A DNA stretch of 64,000 nt. Source: Microscillaceae bacterium. GTDB taxonomy: Bacteria; Bacteroidota; Bacteroidia; Cytophagales; Microscillaceae. Every line of letters begins with the position of its first letter. Positions within the stretch are counted from its first letter, which is position 1. Below are positions 55,501-63,643 of this stretch, one piece after another. The DNA is taken from contig JAABSX010000010.1 of assembly GCA_011390205.1 (NCBI GenBank), positions 1-64,000 on the forward strand, written 5' to 3'. The notes beneath the pieces were generated by a model. It did no database searches, had not been told where the DNA came from, and saw only the letters and a program-made list of their open reading frames with translations. A program made the position numbers and the translations under genes.

Positions 55501-55761
55501 TTAATTACCTAAAATAGTAGTCTCTGTACCCATATCTGCAGCAGCATCATCGCTACATCCTTCCCAACACCACATCATAATTTGATTTGTCGTATCATCT
55601 CTTTCATCAAGTTTAGCTGGACCATTTTGTGGTTTTTCTGGGTGGATTGCTCCAGTTGTACGGCTAACACCAATAACTTTTGCCATTTGAATTTTAGAGA
55701 TTTCAAACCCCTCAAACTTAGCAAATAAATCATCATTGATTTTTTCTAGATTCTTGTTCAT
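55501..55761 (-). CDS. Modified-peptide precursor A
   Basis: 86 residues. Leader MNKNLEKINDDLFAKFEGFE is almost that of precursor B but continues ISKIQMAKVIGVSR, where the expected double Gly is I-G. The core is acidic and Thr-rich (KLDERDDTTNQ, CSDDAAADMGTETT) with two Cys in MMWCWEGC. Thr/Ser and Asp/Glu pairs are the side chains joined by graspetide ATP-grasp enzymes, and this is the first gene of the run that contains that maturase, so it is the best substrate candidate. Confidence 0.7.
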   Translation of the reverse strand: MNKNLEKINDDLFAKFEGFEISKIQMAKVIGVSRTTGAIHPEKPQNGPAKLDERDDTTNQIMMWCWEGCSDDAAADMGTETTILGN

Positions 55762-55896
55762 TGTTTTAAGAATTAAATTTGTAAATAAATTAAAAGTAGT
55801 AAATCAACGAAATGCCTGCGCAGGTAGAAGGATATTCCCATTTAGCTCATCTACTTGTTACAAATTTACTAAAAAAATAGAATCCAAAGCTTTTTT
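55696..55896 (-). repeat. Promoter-plus-leader cassette, copy A
   Basis: Nearly identical to 52658-52860. On the minus strand it holds a perfect TAnnTTTG box (TAAATTTG, 55861-55868), the palindrome CCTGCGCAGG, and the start of the leader frame at 55761. Identity runs through about 20 leader codons and then stops. Confidence 0.75.
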
Positions 55897-55958
55897 CATA
55901 GCCCTGACAAGGTTCGAAATTTTGTCAGAGTTCAAAAATAATAACCAATGCCTAATAC

Positions 55959-55988
55959 TACACCTTCAGATACTTTCAGTATGACAGT
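55959..55988. repeat. REP-like element, right-half fragment
   Basis: Thirty bases (TACACCTTCAGATACTTTCA plus GTATGACAGT) are identical to the right half of the copy at 48330-48359. It lies just outside the leader cassette, at the right edge of the peptide locus. Confidence 0.65.
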
Positions 55989-56076
55989 GAAGATGTGAGA
56001 TAGTTTTACTTGTTTTTCGTATATTTGCTAAGAATCAATGACTGATTCCCCTCTTAGGAGGCTTAAAACAAAAGTT

Positions 56077-56679
56077 ATGAAATACATCATCGACATCTCA
56101 GATTTAGACCTCAATGGCACTTATACATACTCCGATTACCTCACTTGGCGTTTTGAGCAAAGTGTAGAGTTGATTAAAGGAAAAATATTCAAAATGTCGC
56201 CTGCTCCGAGTGTGAGACATCAGAGAATATCAGGAAAATTATATGGAAATCTGTTTCAGTCTTTTAGAAATAAACCTTGTGATTTGTTCTCTGCCCCTTT
56301 TGATGTGCGCTTGCTAGACGTAAAGAAATCTAGCAAAGCCAACAAAGATGTCTATACTGTAGTGCAGCCCGATATTTCTGTGATTTGTGATAAGACGAAA
56401 CTAGACGAGCAGGGCTGCATAGGTGCACCCGATTTGATTATCGAAATCCTCTCCCCTGGCAATTCCAAAAAAGAAATGAAAACCAAATATGCCCTTTACG
56501 AAGAAAGCGGTGTATTGGAGTATTGGGTGGTCTATCCCTCAGAGCAGACTTTATTACAGTTTGTCTTGAATGAAGATGAAAAGTATGTCCTCAAAAGTGC
56601 TTTTGCTGAAGATGAAGTTTTTTATGCGCATATTTTCCCTGAACTAAGCATAGATTTGGCGGAGATTTTTGCGGAGTAA
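56077..56679 (+). CDS. Uma2 (DUF820) family endonuclease-like protein
   Basis: 200 residues from the ATG at 56077. Restriction-endonuclease-like fold of the Uma2 family: YTYSDYLTWRFEQSVELIKG and KIFKMSPAPSVRHQRISGKL, then PDISVICDKTK, APDLIIEILSPGNSKKEM and YWVVYPSEQTLLQF. The D...E-x-L motif (PDLIIEIL) is the conserved acidic site. The biological role of the family is uncertain, often in mobile or repeat-rich regions. It sits between REP-like elements. Confidence 0.82.
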   Translation: MKYIIDISDLDLNGTYTYSDYLTWRFEQSVELIKGKIFKMSPAPSVRHQRISGKLYGNLFQSFRNKPCDLFSAPFDVRLLDVKKSSKANKDVYTVVQPDISVICDKTKLDEQGCIGAPDLIIEILSPGNSKKEMKTKYALYEESGVLEYWVVYPSEQTLLQFVLNEDEKYVLKSAFAEDEVFYAHIFPELSIDLAEIFAE

Positions 56680-56715
56680 GAAGCCCACTAGCCCCCGAAG
56701 GGCGAACTCTTTTGT

Positions 56716-56787
56716 ACTGTCATTCCATAGAAATCTGCTGTACTGCGTAGCCATCAACTCATCTTCGGACTCTTCACAGAATGACAG
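56716..56787. repeat. REP-like element, copy 3 (CTGTCATTC / GAATGACAG ends)
   Basis: A 72-bp element with 9-bp inverted ends. The left half (AATCTGCTGTACTGCGTAGCC) matches copies 1 and 2, while the middle differs. It lies just after the Uma2-family gene. Confidence 0.7.
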
Positions 56788-56941
56788 GAAGCAATACAAA
56801 CATAGGCTTGGGTAGGAATAAATAATCACCTGAATTGAACAAAATCACAAAAAAAAATGTATTATAATTGCAAATCTGGATTTAATACTCCATTTTCGCA
56901 CACTTTTTTCAAAAACTAACATTTTAAATTTAAAATTGCCA

Positions 56942-57343
56942 ATGAAAGCTTTAGGTAACCACATTTTAGTTGAGTTTTATAGCTGCGATGCCGATATCTT
57001 AAACAACGTTAAATTCATCGAGGATTCGATGGTAGAAGCGACTATTTTGAGTGGAGCAACGGTAGTAGGTAGTCATTTTCATACCTTTAACCCTCATGGG
57101 GTAAGTGGCGTGGTGATTATTGCTGAATCTCATCTATCTATCCATACTTGGCCCGAATACGGCTATGCTGCGGTAGATATTTTTACTTGTGGTGAAACTA
57201 TTGATGCAGGCAAAGCCTTCCAACATCTCAAAGATAGCTTTAAGGCAGGACATACTGCTACTATCGAAATGAAACGTGGGCAACTGCACGACATTCAGGG
57301 AGATTTACACCACAAACCAATGCCTACGGCTGCCAAAGCCTAA
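56942..57343 (+). CDS. speD: S-adenosylmethionine decarboxylase proenzyme
   Basis: 133 residues, prokaryotic short class. It provides decarboxylated SAM for spermidine synthesis. The proenzyme self-cleaves in [12 protein letters not shown] between Glu62 and Ser63, and Ser63 becomes the pyruvoyl group. H68 and C83 (DIFTCG) are the other active-site residues. The ATG at 56942 is used; the frame's TTG at 56936 is not. speE follows 8 bp later, so the two form an operon. Confidence 0.95.
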   Translation: MKALGNHILVEFYSCDADILNNVKFIEDSMVEATILSGATVVGSHFHTFNPHGVSGVVIIAESHLSIHTWPEYGYAAVDIFTCGETIDAGKAFQHLKDSFKAGHTATIEMKRGQLHDIQGDLHHKPMPTAAKA

Positions 57344-57351
57344 CCTGAGTC

Positions 57352-58206
57352 ATGGAAAAGTGGTTTAACGAAATCATCGACGAAAACGTTTTTGATATTG
57401 GTGCACGCACTTCTATCAAAATCGGGAAGACCTTATTTGAAGGTCAGAGTGAGTATCAAAAGTTAGAGATTGTCGAGACCCCCAAGTTTGGGCGAATGAT
57501 GATTCTTGATGACTGTGTGATGCTCACAGACGCACACGAATATGCCTATCACGAGATGATGGCTCACGTACCCATGTTTGCACACCCTAAGCCTGAGCAA
57601 GTGCTCATTATTGGGGGGGGTGATGGAGGCACTTCCAGAGAAGTACTGAGACACGAAAGCGTCAAACGCTGTGTGATGGTAGAGATAGACGGACTGGTAG
57701 TAGAGAAATCTCGAGAGTTTTTCCCTGCACTTACTACAGGGCTAGATGACCCACGCATGGAGCTACGCATAGAAGATGGCGTAAAATACATGGAAGATAA
57801 AGTAGATACTTTTGACATCATCATGGTAGATTCTACTGACCCCGTGGGCCCTGCCGAAGGCTTATTTTCAAAAGATTTTTACAAGAAAGTATATGCGGCT
57901 CTGAAGCCTGGCGGCATCGTAGTAGCACAAGCAGAAAGCCCGTATTATTTCCAAAAAACCCAAAGAGAACTTTTTGAGGTATTGCGTGAAGTATATCCTT
58001 ATACGGCTTTGTATCTATCAGCGATTCCATTTTACCCTAGCGGTACTTGGTCATTTGCTTTTGCTTCTAAGCAACATCGTGAAGACTCTCAGCCCCGCTG
58101 GGAAGATATGAAAGCCATGGCTCTGGAGTTGGAATACTTTAACCCTGAGATTTATAAGGCTTGTTTTGCCTTGCCTAATTTTGTAAAAAGAAACTTACAA
58201 TTTTAA
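57352..58206 (+). CDS. speE: Spermidine synthase
   Basis: 284 residues. Transfers aminopropyl from decarboxylated SAM to putrescine. SAM-type Rossmann motif LIIGGGDGGTSREVLRH near residue 86, and DIIMVDSTDPVGPAEGLFSK with the catalytic Asp near residue 163, followed by the PYYF-Q loop. N-terminal part has QSEYQKLEIVETPKFGRMMI then LDDCVML. The G-rich codons at 57613 are in frame. It pairs with speD; spermidine or a related polyamine is thus made from putrescine imported or formed elsewhere. Confidence 0.95.
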   Translation: MEKWFNEIIDENVFDIGARTSIKIGKTLFEGQSEYQKLEIVETPKFGRMMILDDCVMLTDAHEYAYHEMMAHVPMFAHPKPEQVLIIGGGDGGTSREVLRHESVKRCVMVEIDGLVVEKSREFFPALTTGLDDPRMELRIEDGVKYMEDKVDTFDIIMVDSTDPVGPAEGLFSKDFYKKVYAALKPGGIVVAQAESPYYFQKTQRELFEVLREVYPYTALYLSAIPFYPSGTWSFAFASKQHREDSQPRWEDMKAMALELEYFNPEIYKACFALPNFVKRNLQF

Positions 58207-58221
58207 GCAAAGATAGTTTAC

Positions 58222-58265
58222 AATAAAAAAGAGGACTTTGCTTAGAGTGAAGTTCTCTTTTTTCT
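58222..58265 (+). terminator. Terminator of the speDE operon
   Basis: A stem (AAAAAAGAGGACTT with AAGTTCTCTTTTTT, small bulge) lies 20 bp after the speE stop and ends in T. Confidence 0.7.
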
Positions 58266-58395
58266 AAAAATTAATCCCTAATTAGCTAGTTTGGATTTGT
58301 AATCCTGACTCCAGATCCTTAGATTTTTAGTGCAGTCAATTGATATTTTATAATTCAGCAAAGGGAGATTTTCAAAAAATATATAAGTTGTAAAA

Positions 58396-58428
58396 AGACG
58401 TGCCACTTTTTTAAAAAGTGGCACGTCT
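58396..58428. repeat. Perfect 33-bp palindrome
   Basis: Two 16-bp arms (AGACGTGCCACTTTTT and its complement) meet at a single central base. It is unlinked to any called gene and precedes the transposase relic by about 50 bp, so it may be a REP-type or mobile-element hairpin rather than a terminator. Confidence 0.7.
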
Positions 58429-58479
58429 ATATGATGCTACTCATTATTAAAAATTAACTGATTGCACTATTAATCTAAA

Positions 58480-58800
58480 TAAAGCACCTCTAAGGCCTAA
58501 TTTCATTGATTTTCTGAATTGTTTTGACTACTTTTTTGAGGTGAATTTCTTGAAATCTTACATAATGTCTGCAAGGTGAAAGCCTTCTTTTGCTGAAGAA
58601 ATCAAATGCAAATGGCTGGGCATCAGGCACCAAGCATAGATATTTAGTCCTTTGGCTTTTTAGCAATAGGGGTTAATGAAGTGACAATTTCATCCGCTAA
58701 TTCTGCCCTAGTAAAGACATCTATCCAATTTACGACTGTGGTAGTCAGGAAATAGGTATCCTGTTGGTCTGTAATTTTGTATTTAAAAGCTATTTTATTT
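58480..58800 (-). pseudogene. Decayed REP-associated/IS200-type tyrosine transposase
   Basis: Minus-strand frames read TYFLTTTVVNWIDVFTRAEL and then, after a shift, LNIYAWCLMPSHLHLI, followed by KEGFHLADIM, stop, DFKKFTSKK. This is the pattern of the Y1/HUH transposase fold (usual NHxHLI site, here SHLHLI). Frame changes and at least two in-frame stops show it is dead. It occupies the right part of the 684-bp gap 58207-58890; the rest of that gap holds the terminator and the palindrome. Confidence 0.75.
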
Positions 58801-58890
58801 TTTATTAGATTATAAATCTTTTGCTCTAGAGTCGGGATTGCAAATCCCCGACTAGCGGTATAACTCTGTCATGTACTCATATCTACATCA

Positions 58891-60201
58891 CTAAGCCGAA
58901 GCAACATAAGCCTCTATCCCTGTCTTGATTCTACTAAAAGTATCTCTCAGCATTTCTTCATTCTCTTCTAAAAGAGTAACTCTAAACCCCTGTAAATCAG
59001 AGCAAAAGGAAGAAATAGGTACTACACAAACCCCATAAGCTGCCAAAAGATAATACACAAAACGCTTATCTAAGGCTATATTTTCTTCCATGAGCCACTG
59101 AGTCTCTAGTATGTGCTGCACCTGTGGATTAGGGATGTGTAAATACTGTCCTGGGCGAAGCATACCCTCCTTAAACACAATGGTATTGTAAAAAGCCCCA
59201 TAAGTTTCATTGAATTTAATGGCAGCTACAGGGCTAAGGATTTGCCTGATAATCTCACTTCTCCGCCCTATTTTTTGATTCTCTGCCTCACGATAGGGGA
59301 GGAAGCGAGGGTCTTGCTTGATGAGGGGCAGGGCAAGTTGAGGAAGTTTGGTAGCACAGACCTCTATCATCTTGGCATTGTCTAGGGTCTCGCAGAGTTT
59401 GTTAAATTCTGCGTCTTGATTTCTGTTATAAAACTCTACCCAGCCACACCTAGCCCCAGGCCAAGGCAATTCTTTTGACATTCCTCTCATGGCGATGCCA
59501 GGCACATCTTCTATGACTTCGGCAAGGGCAAGCGGCCGGACACCATTGTAAGTAACATTGATATAAATCTCATCACAAATCAAGAAAAGATTAAACTCTC
59601 GGGCAAGATTAACGATTCGGCGCAGAATCTCAGGCGGATAGACCATGCCCGTGGGGTTATCAGGGTTGATAATCAGGATACCTACAATATTGGGGTTATA
59701 GCGGACTTTATTGTACAAATCTTCCATATCAGGATACCAGCGATTGTCAGGGTCAAGGCGGTAAGTAAGGGGCTGATGATTGGCGTGGGCTGCCTCAGCC
59801 GAAGAGTGTGTAGAGTAAGCAGGTGAAGGGCCTATGATGCGAGAAGTAGGTCTGATATACTGATAGACCTTAGCGATGGCATCTCCCAAACCATTAAAAA
59901 ACAAAATATCTTCTTCACTGATTTGTACTCCCCCTAGTGCGTTGGTCTGTGCTGCCAGAAACTGTCTGGTTTCTAATACTCCCTTAGAATGACAATACCC
60001 ATAAGTATCATTCTCTTGTACGAGTTGGGTGATAATTTCTTTCATCCAATCAGGCACATAGTTGTTTTTTTGGATGGGGTCGCCTATATTTTCCCAAAAA
60101 ACGGGCAAGCCCAGTGCTTGGATTTGATGGGCTTTTTTGACGATGCCCCTGATTTCGTAGCTTAATTCGCTGGCACCTGCTTGTAAAAGAGCTTGTCGCA
60201 T
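58891..60201 (-). CDS. PLP-dependent aminotransferase (class I/II)
   Basis: 436 residues, fold type I. Motifs: GDPIQKN near the start, GILIINPDNPTGMVYPPEIL (residues about 172-191), NLFLICDEIYINVTYNG (cofactor Asp), and the PLP-Lys in GMSKELPWPGARCGWVEFYN. It lacks marks of a specific subfamily such as aspartate or histidinol-phosphate transaminase. It is monocistronic; product and amino donor are not predictable. Needs PLP made by PdxH. Confidence 0.87.
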   Translation of the reverse strand: MRQALLQAGASELSYEIRGIVKKAHQIQALGLPVFWENIGDPIQKNNYVPDWMKEIITQLVQENDTYGYCHSKGVLETRQFLAAQTNALGGVQISEEDILFFNGLGDAIAKVYQYIRPTSRIIGPSPAYSTHSSAEAAHANHQPLTYRLDPDNRWYPDMEDLYNKVRYNPNIVGILIINPDNPTGMVYPPEILRRIVNLAREFNLFLICDEIYINVTYNGVRPLALAEVIEDVPGIAMRGMSKELPWPGARCGWVEFYNRNQDAEFNKLCETLDNAKMIEVCATKLPQLALPLIKQDPRFLPYREAENQKIGRRSEIIRQILSPVAAIKFNETYGAFYNTIVFKEGMLRPGQYLHIPNPQVQHILETQWLMEENIALDKRFVYYLLAAYGVCVVPISSFCSDLQGFRVTLLEENEEMLRDTFSRIKTGIEAYVASA

Positions 60202-60632
60202 GGAGTATCTGATTATTTTTTGACCTTATTTAAGACTTCAAAACTACAGCTTATTCTCAAAGAAATAAAAAAATAGACAAGATTATGTGTATCACGCCCT
60301 GTTTCGGGCAGTCTGTATTTTGTTGCTTTTGAAAAGACCTTTTAGCACATTCAGTAATGTAGAGATAAATTTGTGATTATACAAGAAAACAAGCACTCAC
60401 TAGCTTGGGGGCTTATTCTTGGTTTTTTAGTATAAAGATACTGTTTTTTGGGTGTAGAATCTACACTGACTTAGAAAATTCATAGGATATGCCCTCTAAA
60501 TATACTTAGATAATTAGATGATAAAAAGAAGTTTTTAGAATAATCTAAGAAAACAGAAAAAAATAAATTGTCGAGGCAACGATTTATCTGTTTTTTATGT
60601 CATGGATTTTATTAATCCTCAAAATAATGACT
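60202..60632. other. Non-coding spacer
   Basis: About 430 bp between divergent genes, AT-rich, with no feature I can support apart from presumed promoters on either side. Confidence 0.45.
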
Positions 60633-60803
60633 ATGAAAAATTCACTTTTTAATTCTCAACTTCTAAACAGCCCTCAACAAAATTATCTGGCTGGATGGCA
60701 GTTGGCACTGCAAAATTACCAAACAGCACTTCAAGAGTTTCAGCAGATAACGCCAAAACCCAAGTCCAAATACAAAATCTTAAAATTCAAGAAAAGCAAA
60801 TGA
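60633..60803 (+). CDS. Small 56-residue ORF, hypothetical
   Basis: Starts at MKNSLFNSQLLNSPQQNYLA (ATG at 60633; a longer frame starts at 60597). It has an amphipathic, Gln/Leu-rich middle (GWQLALQNYQTALQEFQQIT) and a basic tail (PKPKSKYKILKFKKSK). No family is recognised. A clear terminator lies 15 bp after the stop, which supports it being a transcribed unit rather than chance. Confidence 0.45.
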   Translation: MKNSLFNSQLLNSPQQNYLAGWQLALQNYQTALQEFQQITPKPKSKYKILKFKKSK

Positions 60804-60817
60804 TTACTTAACAAAGG

Positions 60818-60844
60818 CAAATCCCAACACGATTTGCTTTTTTG
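60818..60844 (+). terminator. Terminator after the small ORF
   Basis: The stem GCAAATC / GATTTGC with a 7-nt loop is followed by six T. Confidence 0.75.
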
Positions 60845-60933
60845 TATTTCTACAAAGCCTGAGTTATTCCCAGCAAATCTCGATTTTACCCATCTCTACA
60901 AGTTCACCTTTTTCTTGATTCGTGTTTATTCTT

Positions 60934-61638
60934 TTATCTGTCAGGTTTCTTTTGATGAGGAGATGCATAAATCTGATAAGGCAAATCCTCAAACTCAAAT
61001 GCTGCTTTCTCTTGACCTTCTATCCAAATTTTAGTGAGGTAAATTCCATTCATAATATCTGTCGGAAACCAAGCTCGCTCCAAAGGCACTAAGATAAATA
61101 GCCCTTGGGCATCGCCTGCTGCACAGAAGCTTTTTAGGTTGCTAATTTGGCTATAAATTGGAATTTTTAGGGAAACACTCAGCCTCTCATAAAAATCTTT
61201 GATACTTGGTACGGGCAGTCCTATCTCGCTAATTTCTATGATTTGGTGGATAGAAAAATCTTCCTCAGAAGCATTGCTCAAGTCATGCCTTGCAATAAAT
61301 TCTAGCACATTGCCCGCAGGATCTAAAAAATACAGTGCATGTGCATTCCAATTCGGGAAATCAATGACTTCCTCTCCTTCAAAATCACAGAGTTGAATAT
61401 CTTTACTCTTAAGCCAATCTTTGGCGGATTCTAGTTGATTATGCGCAATATTAAAAGCAAAGTGATATTTGGCTTGCGAGCCTTCTTTCTTTCTAAATTT
61501 AAGTATAGATGCACCTGCTTGGCAAGCAAAAAACGCATCTTCTTGGCGGTCTAGTATCGAAAAACCCAGTAATTGCGTGTAAAAAGTCTCTAATTCATAC
61601 ATAAGAGGACTTTCTAGTTCTATTTGTTTGATTTTCAT
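60934..61638 (-). CDS. VOC (glyoxalase/bleomycin-resistance) family protein
   Basis: 234 residues made of two VOC modules. The first (residues 1-120) starts KQIELESPLMYELETFYTQL, then LGFSILDRQED, and ends HALYFLDPAGNVLEFIARHD, which holds a metal-ligand Glu. The second is weaker (EISEIGLPVPSIKDFYERLS, then IYSQISNLKSFCAAGDAQGL). A dioxygenase- or lyase-like role is possible, but the second metal site is not obvious. Divergent from the next gene. Confidence 0.75.
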   Translation of the reverse strand: MKIKQIELESPLMYELETFYTQLLGFSILDRQEDAFFACQAGASILKFRKKEGSQAKYHFAFNIAHNQLESAKDWLKSKDIQLCDFEGEEVIDFPNWNAHALYFLDPAGNVLEFIARHDLSNASEEDFSIHQIIEISEIGLPVPSIKDFYERLSVSLKIPIYSQISNLKSFCAAGDAQGLFILVPLERAWFPTDIMNGIYLTKIWIEGQEKAAFEFEDLPYQIYASPHQKKPDR

Positions 61639-61714
61639 ACGCTTAATTTACAACTTAGCATACAAAATAAAAAATGAACGCTAATTTTATTCTAAAACCT
61701 AAAATTTCACCAAA

Positions 61715-62236
61715 ATGAAACAATTAAACCATATCACTTTATGTCTGTTTCTTTGTCTGCTTGGGGGGCTTCAGCTCACAACAGCACAAGTAACTTATGA
61801 TACCCAAAACACACCCACAGCCCAAGAAAAAGTGATGGATGAAAGTATCAGGGCTTGTACCGAAGGAGAGTTAGGAGCAAATTTTGAACTTTCAGAGTGG
61901 ACAGCCCAGCTCCATTACCACACTCGTAAGATGATTCAGCGGCTCAGTTCGGAATATGTCAGTGCCATAGCTGCTCAGAAACCAAAGGTAATATTCTTAC
62001 ACCAGATTCTAGCCGAATGCCCTGAACTTGCTGAGATAAAGGCTGAAATAGAGGGGATTCACAAGATTTTTGATAAAAAAATTATCTATCAAAAAGAAAG
62101 TACAAGTGCTGGATTATTTGATGATGAAGAGATACAAGCCAAAATGGACAAGGGAGATGCAGAAGATTTACTAAAAAAATTAGAGAAAATTCAGAAAAAA
62201 TTGAATATCACACGTTATATCATTCGTATCCAATAA
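61715..62236 (+). CDS. Secreted protein of unknown function
   Basis: 173 residues with a signal peptide (residues 1-24, LFLCLLGGLQL and ending TTAQ). The mature part is helical and charged, with one Cys pair (RACTEGELG, LAECPELAEIK) and a Lys-rich end. No family is recognised. The next gene, 25 bp on, has the same layout (signal peptide, Cys-bearing helical body, acidic patch), so the two may be diverged paralogues or interact. Confidence 0.6.
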   Translation: MKQLNHITLCLFLCLLGGLQLTTAQVTYDTQNTPTAQEKVMDESIRACTEGELGANFELSEWTAQLHYHTRKMIQRLSSEYVSAIAAQKPKVIFLHQILAECPELAEIKAEIEGIHKIFDKKIIYQKESTSAGLFDDEEIQAKMDKGDAEDLLKKLEKIQKKLNITRYIIRIQ

Positions 62237-62261
62237 TTTAAGCCTAAAAATACAAACAATC

Positions 62262-62777
62262 ATGAAAAAATACCTATTTACCACACTCCTAATGCTGAGT
62301 ATCTCTGGGCTGCACACACTGTCTGCACAGAGTAATCCCCAAATGGATAGACCCATTCAGCAGTGCATCACACAAAATGCCGATGAGCTCGAGAAACTCT
62401 CTACCAATTTTAGCATAGGTTATTGGCTAGGCAGATTCATAGAAACCTGTGAAAACCTCCAAGCCACCACTGGCAAAGGCGGCGGGCCTCAGGTCGTTTC
62501 GTTGCTGGCAATGGAGGCCGAGCTCGACGAACTCATCATTCTCTCAAACAAAGGATGTAAAAATTTAGCAGACCCCAAAGTAAAAGTGCTTCTGGAAGAA
62601 ATGAAAACCATTTATCAAGAAAAACAAGATGTAGAAACTTTTGAAAGAGGGCAAAATAAAAATGCAGACAATCTCTTTGAAGAAGATGACGAAATCACCA
62701 CCATGAGCATCTCTAGAGGGGCAGCAGGCAAGCTAAAATCTAAAGCCGCCAAACTGAAAAAAACTTTGGAAAAATAA
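62262..62777 (+). CDS. Secreted protein of unknown function
   Basis: 171 residues, signal peptide residues 1-22 (LFTTLLMLSISGLHTLS, ending AQ). The body contains IQQCITQNADELEKLSTNFS, WLGRFIETCENLQ, an acidic patch (NLFEEDDEITT) and a Lys-rich C-terminus (GKLKSKAAKLKKTLEK). No family is recognised. Second gene of a pair with 61715; a terminator follows. Confidence 0.6.
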   Translation: MKKYLFTTLLMLSISGLHTLSAQSNPQMDRPIQQCITQNADELEKLSTNFSIGYWLGRFIETCENLQATTGKGGGPQVVSLLAMEAELDELIILSNKGCKNLADPKVKVLLEEMKTIYQEKQDVETFERGQNKNADNLFEEDDEITTMSISRGAAGKLKSKAAKLKKTLEK

Positions 62778-62798
62778 CAAAATTATTGACTAATTTAG

Positions 62799-62845
62799 AC
62801 CACAAATAATGAGGCCATTTGCCTTGTCATTTGTGGTTTTTTTAT
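62799..62845 (+). terminator. Terminator after the secreted-protein pair
   Basis: ACCACAAAT pairs with ATTTGTGGT around an inner GAGGC/GCCTT stem, followed by a T run. It lies about 20 bp after the stop. Confidence 0.8.
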
Positions 62846-62864
62846 TGAATACTAATCTAGGCAC

Positions 62865-63575
62865 ATGCTACAAAAAACTCGTGGGGTAGTGGTGCATTAC
62901 CTCAAATTTAGAGAAAGCTCTATCATCACCAAAATTTACACAGAAGAGTTAGGCATACAGAGTTATATCATCAATGGAGTACGCTCCAGAAAGGCAAAAC
63001 ACAATAAAATTGCTTTTTTTCAGCCACTTACCTTGCTTGATTTGGTGGTGTATCATCGTGCAGAGCGAACACAAATTAACCGAATCTCTGAGGTAAAATG
63101 TGCTTATCCTTTTAAAAGTATTCCTTTTGAGATAGGCAAATCAGGCATTGCCATGTTTTTGGCAGAGATTATGCAAAAAGCCCTCAAAGAAGAATCTGAA
63201 AACAAGGCTTTGTTTGATTTTATATGGGAGAATATCTTGTATTTAGACCAAAGCCAAGGAGGGTATATCAATTTACACCTACATTTTTTGATGAAGTTGA
63301 GTGCTTACTTAGGTTTTGCACCAGAGACAGGGCAAGAGGTGTTTGCACAGATAAAAGAGCATAAAAATCTACTATTAGATGAAGCGCTTTACCAGCGTTT
63401 TGAGCAAGGAATGGATATGCTGATTGGTCTGCCTCGTGAAGATTTAGGGCAGATTCCTGCGGCTTTGCGTTCGGGTTTGATAGATTATTTATTGGATTTT
63501 TACAGGCTACATGTCGCCAATTTTGAGCATATCAAATCATTGGGGATATTAAGAGAAATCAGCCGAAGTGCCTAA
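62865..63575 (+). CDS. recO: DNA repair protein RecO
   Basis: 236 residues. The N-terminal OB fold starts MLQKTRGVVVHYLKFRESSI with TYTEELG-like IYTEELGIQSYIINGVRSRK, the usual RecO opening. The helical C-terminal part follows (FAPETG, LPREDLGQIPAALRSGLIDY and DFYRLHVANFEHIKSL). It works with RecR and RecF to load RecA on gapped DNA. Bacteroidota RecO often lacks the zinc-finger Cys set, as here. A terminator follows. Confidence 0.93.
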   Translation: MLQKTRGVVVHYLKFRESSIITKIYTEELGIQSYIINGVRSRKAKHNKIAFFQPLTLLDLVVYHRAERTQINRISEVKCAYPFKSIPFEIGKSGIAMFLAEIMQKALKEESENKALFDFIWENILYLDQSQGGYINLHLHFLMKLSAYLGFAPETGQEVFAQIKEHKNLLLDEALYQRFEQGMDMLIGLPREDLGQIPAALRSGLIDYLLDFYRLHVANFEHIKSLGILREISRSA

Positions 63576-63577
63576 AA

Positions 63578-63610
63578 AAAGCCTTCTTTCTGTGCAGAAA
63601 GAAGGCTTTG
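63578..63610. terminator. Bidirectional terminator between recO and the TPR gene
   Basis: A 15-bp perfect inverted repeat (AAAGCCTTCTTTCTG and its complement) with a 2-nt centre lies directly after the recO stop. Confidence 0.8.
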
Positions 63611-63643
63611 TTGTCTATGTTTAGATTTTATAGGCGTGGAATC

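Noticed and set aside
57613-57620. G-rich run in speE as a possible phase-variable tract
   Set aside because: The codons encode the conserved GGGDGG nucleotide motif and the gene is intact, so it is not comparable with the G8 tract at 49940.
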